From Gammaproteobacteria bacterium (GTDB taxonomy: Bacteria; Pseudomonadota; Gammaproteobacteria; Eutrophobiales; Eutrophobiaceae), in the NCBI GenBank assembly GCA_018676275.1, contig JABHFC010000361.1, positions 1-7,726 on the forward strand: DNA of 7,726 nucleotides. The letters are read 5' to 3'. Shown in pieces: positions 6,582 through 7,726 of this stretch. Under the pieces are notes generated by a model that saw only the letters and a program-made list of their open reading frames with translations, was not told the origin of the DNA and ran no database searches. The translations under genes were made by a program, and so were the position numbers. Within the stretch, counting starts at the first letter, position 1. Each line of letters begins with the position of its first letter.

Positions 6582-7376
6582 TTATTGATCAATGAATTTT
6601 CTTAGTTCCTCATTGAACTTCGTTTGTTCTTCAAGAAAAACAGCATGACCACTGTCTTCAAACACTACCAGGCGTGCGTTCTGGATTTTTGCTTCCATGT
6701 ATTTAGCAGCTTCGACAGAGTCTAGCGCGTCATGTTTGCCATGTAGTAGTAATACCGGACAATCGAAGGCGGCTAAGTACGGTCTTAAATCTGCCCAGCG
6801 GGAATCTTCAATAGTCTTTGTAGCCGCATGCAAGGGAACCAGCATTGCCTGGTTGAATAGCGATGTTGAAGTCGTTGAATCAATTTCCTTATTGAATAGA
6901 TTTTCAACAAAGCCCTCGGTCCATAAAGGCCGGTTTTCTATTATTTCATTTAGCCATGAATCAATATCGCTTTGGTTATGACCGTACTCAAAATCAGCCA
7001 GGCGACCCCAGCAGGGTGTACCGCCGACAAGTACCGCCTTGGATAGAACATTACTATAAAGTTCTGCAAACTGGATTGCGATTGCAACACCAAGTGACCA
7101 GCCGACGTAGATTGGCTTGTTTAAGTCGAGGGATTTAATGAGCTTGTAAACATCTTTTGCATTTTGCTCAATGGTATAACCATCAGCGGGTTTATCTGAA
7201 GCGCCATGCCCTCTCAGATCGAGTGTGATGCAGCGGAAACTTTTTGAAAGCTCGAGCACCTGGTTTTCCCATACACTATGGGAGGTACCGAAACCGTGTA
7301 CGAAAACGATCGGAGGACCGTCACCGATGTCCTCGTAGTATAGGGCCACATCTTCACTAACCTGGCAATAGGGCAT
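6582..7376 (-). CDS. Alpha/beta hydrolase
   Basis: Cytoplasmic alpha/beta-hydrolase-fold enzyme, 264 aa, full length for the family. The HGFG oxyanion region is at 27-30 and a LDLRGHGASDKP block at about 52-63. The nucleophile elbow G-W-S94-L-G, the acid D216 in LLLHGKHD and the base H244 in DSGHAVFLEE complete the triad. These features fit the broad esterase/lactonase/C-C hydrolase/haloperoxidase-like group (for example 3-oxoadipate enol-lactonase or BioH-like enzymes); the substrate cannot be read from the sequence. There is no signal peptide. It starts 36 nt after the stop of the upstream transporter gene on the same strand, so the two are probably co-transcribed. No strong ribosome site precedes the ATG. 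Confidence 0.92.
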   Translation of the reverse strand: MPYCQVSEDVALYYEDIGDGPPIVFVHGFGTSHSVWENQVLELSKSFRCITLDLRGHGASDKPADGYTIEQNAKDVYKLIKSLDLNKPIYVGWSLGVAIAIQFAELYSNVLSKAVLVGGTPCWGRLADFEYGHNQSDIDSWLNEIIENRPLWTEGFVENLFNKEIDSTTSTSLFNQAMLVPLHAATKTIEDSRWADLRPYLAAFDCPVLLLHGKHDALDSVEAAKYMEAKIQNARLVVFEDSGHAVFLEEQTKFNEELRKFIDQ

Positions 7377-7412
7377 AGGTCTTAGCTAACAAGTTCTGTT
7401 TTAGTGTTCGGA

Positions 7413-7726
7413 TTATTGTGTTACTTCAACTGCCATTTTTTTTGAAGTTAAATAAATAAAGACCAGCGAGGGAATAATCATAGTCAGCACAGCAAAAATA
7501 TAAATATTCGTATAACTCTCACCCTGTTTTATATAACCGGCAACAGCAGGGCCGATCATGCCCGCGAGGCCAATACAGCTTGGAACTAGTAGCAGTAATC
7601 TGTTTGTTGTATCAAGACGCGCAATGACAGCGAATTGATAGGCTACACCCAATGAGAATCCATATTCCCAAATCCAGCTAGCCATTGCATAGGTATAGGC
7701 ATCTTCAGCCAGGTGTAACAGCATGA
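7413..7726 (-). CDS. Probable MFS transporter, C-terminal part (cut by window edge)
   Basis: The last 104 or so codons of a membrane protein whose 5' end lies beyond the window. Three hydrophobic helices are visible, at about 12-34, 43-65 and 73-94 of the visible part. The arginine-bearing loop before LLLLVPSCIGLAGMIGPAVAGYI is typical of the late helices of major facilitator transporters, and the protein ends in a short charged tail (TSKKMAVEVTQ). The Met codon at 7724-7722 is probably internal, since a transporter of this type needs about 300 more residues. Substrate unknown. The following hydrolase gene may act on a related compound. The MFS call rests on fold pattern only. Confidence 0.65.
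   Translation of the reverse strand, partial: MLLHLAEDAYTYAMASWIWEYGFSLGVAYQFAVIARLDTTNRLLLLVPSCIGLAGMIGPAVAGYIKQGESYTNIYIFAVLTMIIPSLVFIYLTSKKMAVEVTQ

Overview
The window looks like a chromosomal stretch of a moderately AT-rich gammaproteobacterium. The pointers are a DUF1456/YehS protein, a CvfB/YitL S1-domain protein, a CcdA-like redox relay and a periplasmic TonB-C/TPR protein. There are no insertion sequences, integrases, CRISPR arrays, tRNAs or rRNAs, so I see an ordinary genomic neighbourhood rather than a mobile island. The organism assignment is an inference from gene content; no marker gene is present.

Layout: (1) 213-1352 (+) is an exported TPR protein ending in a TonB C-terminal domain. 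(2) Convergent with it is a minus-strand gene (1365-2534) joining an exported CPHC thioredoxin/glutaredoxin-like domain to a CcdA/DsbD-like membrane domain. (3) A divergent intergenic region around 2535-2692 holds a plausible promoter for the redox gene and an operator-like inverted repeat. (4) A plus-strand run follows: yitL/cvfB (S1 domains plus winged helix), yehS (DUF1456), a dCache-HAMP-PP2C (SpoIIE/RsbU-type) sensor phosphatase, and a small Trp/Cys-rich protein of unknown function. (5) On the minus strand, the 3' end of a probable MFS transporter is followed by an alpha/beta hydrolase, probably co-transcribed.

The most interesting spot is the yitL-yehS junction. The yehS reading frame has no ATG, GTG or TTG where the family's N-terminus should begin. 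The codon lining up with the family's initiator Met is ATT (3559), 2 nt after the yitL stop. The last codons of yitL also contain a phased A_AAA_AAC heptamer (3541-3547), a classic -1 slippery sequence, and a -1 shift there leads without interruption into yehS. So YehS is made either from a rare AUU start coupled to yitL, or as a YitL-YehS frameshift fusion, or both; a sequence error must also be excluded.

Functionally the window mixes envelope/redox genes, an RNA-binding regulator pair, a signalling phosphatase with no partner-switching proteins next to it, and a transporter-hydrolase pair. No single pathway connects them all.
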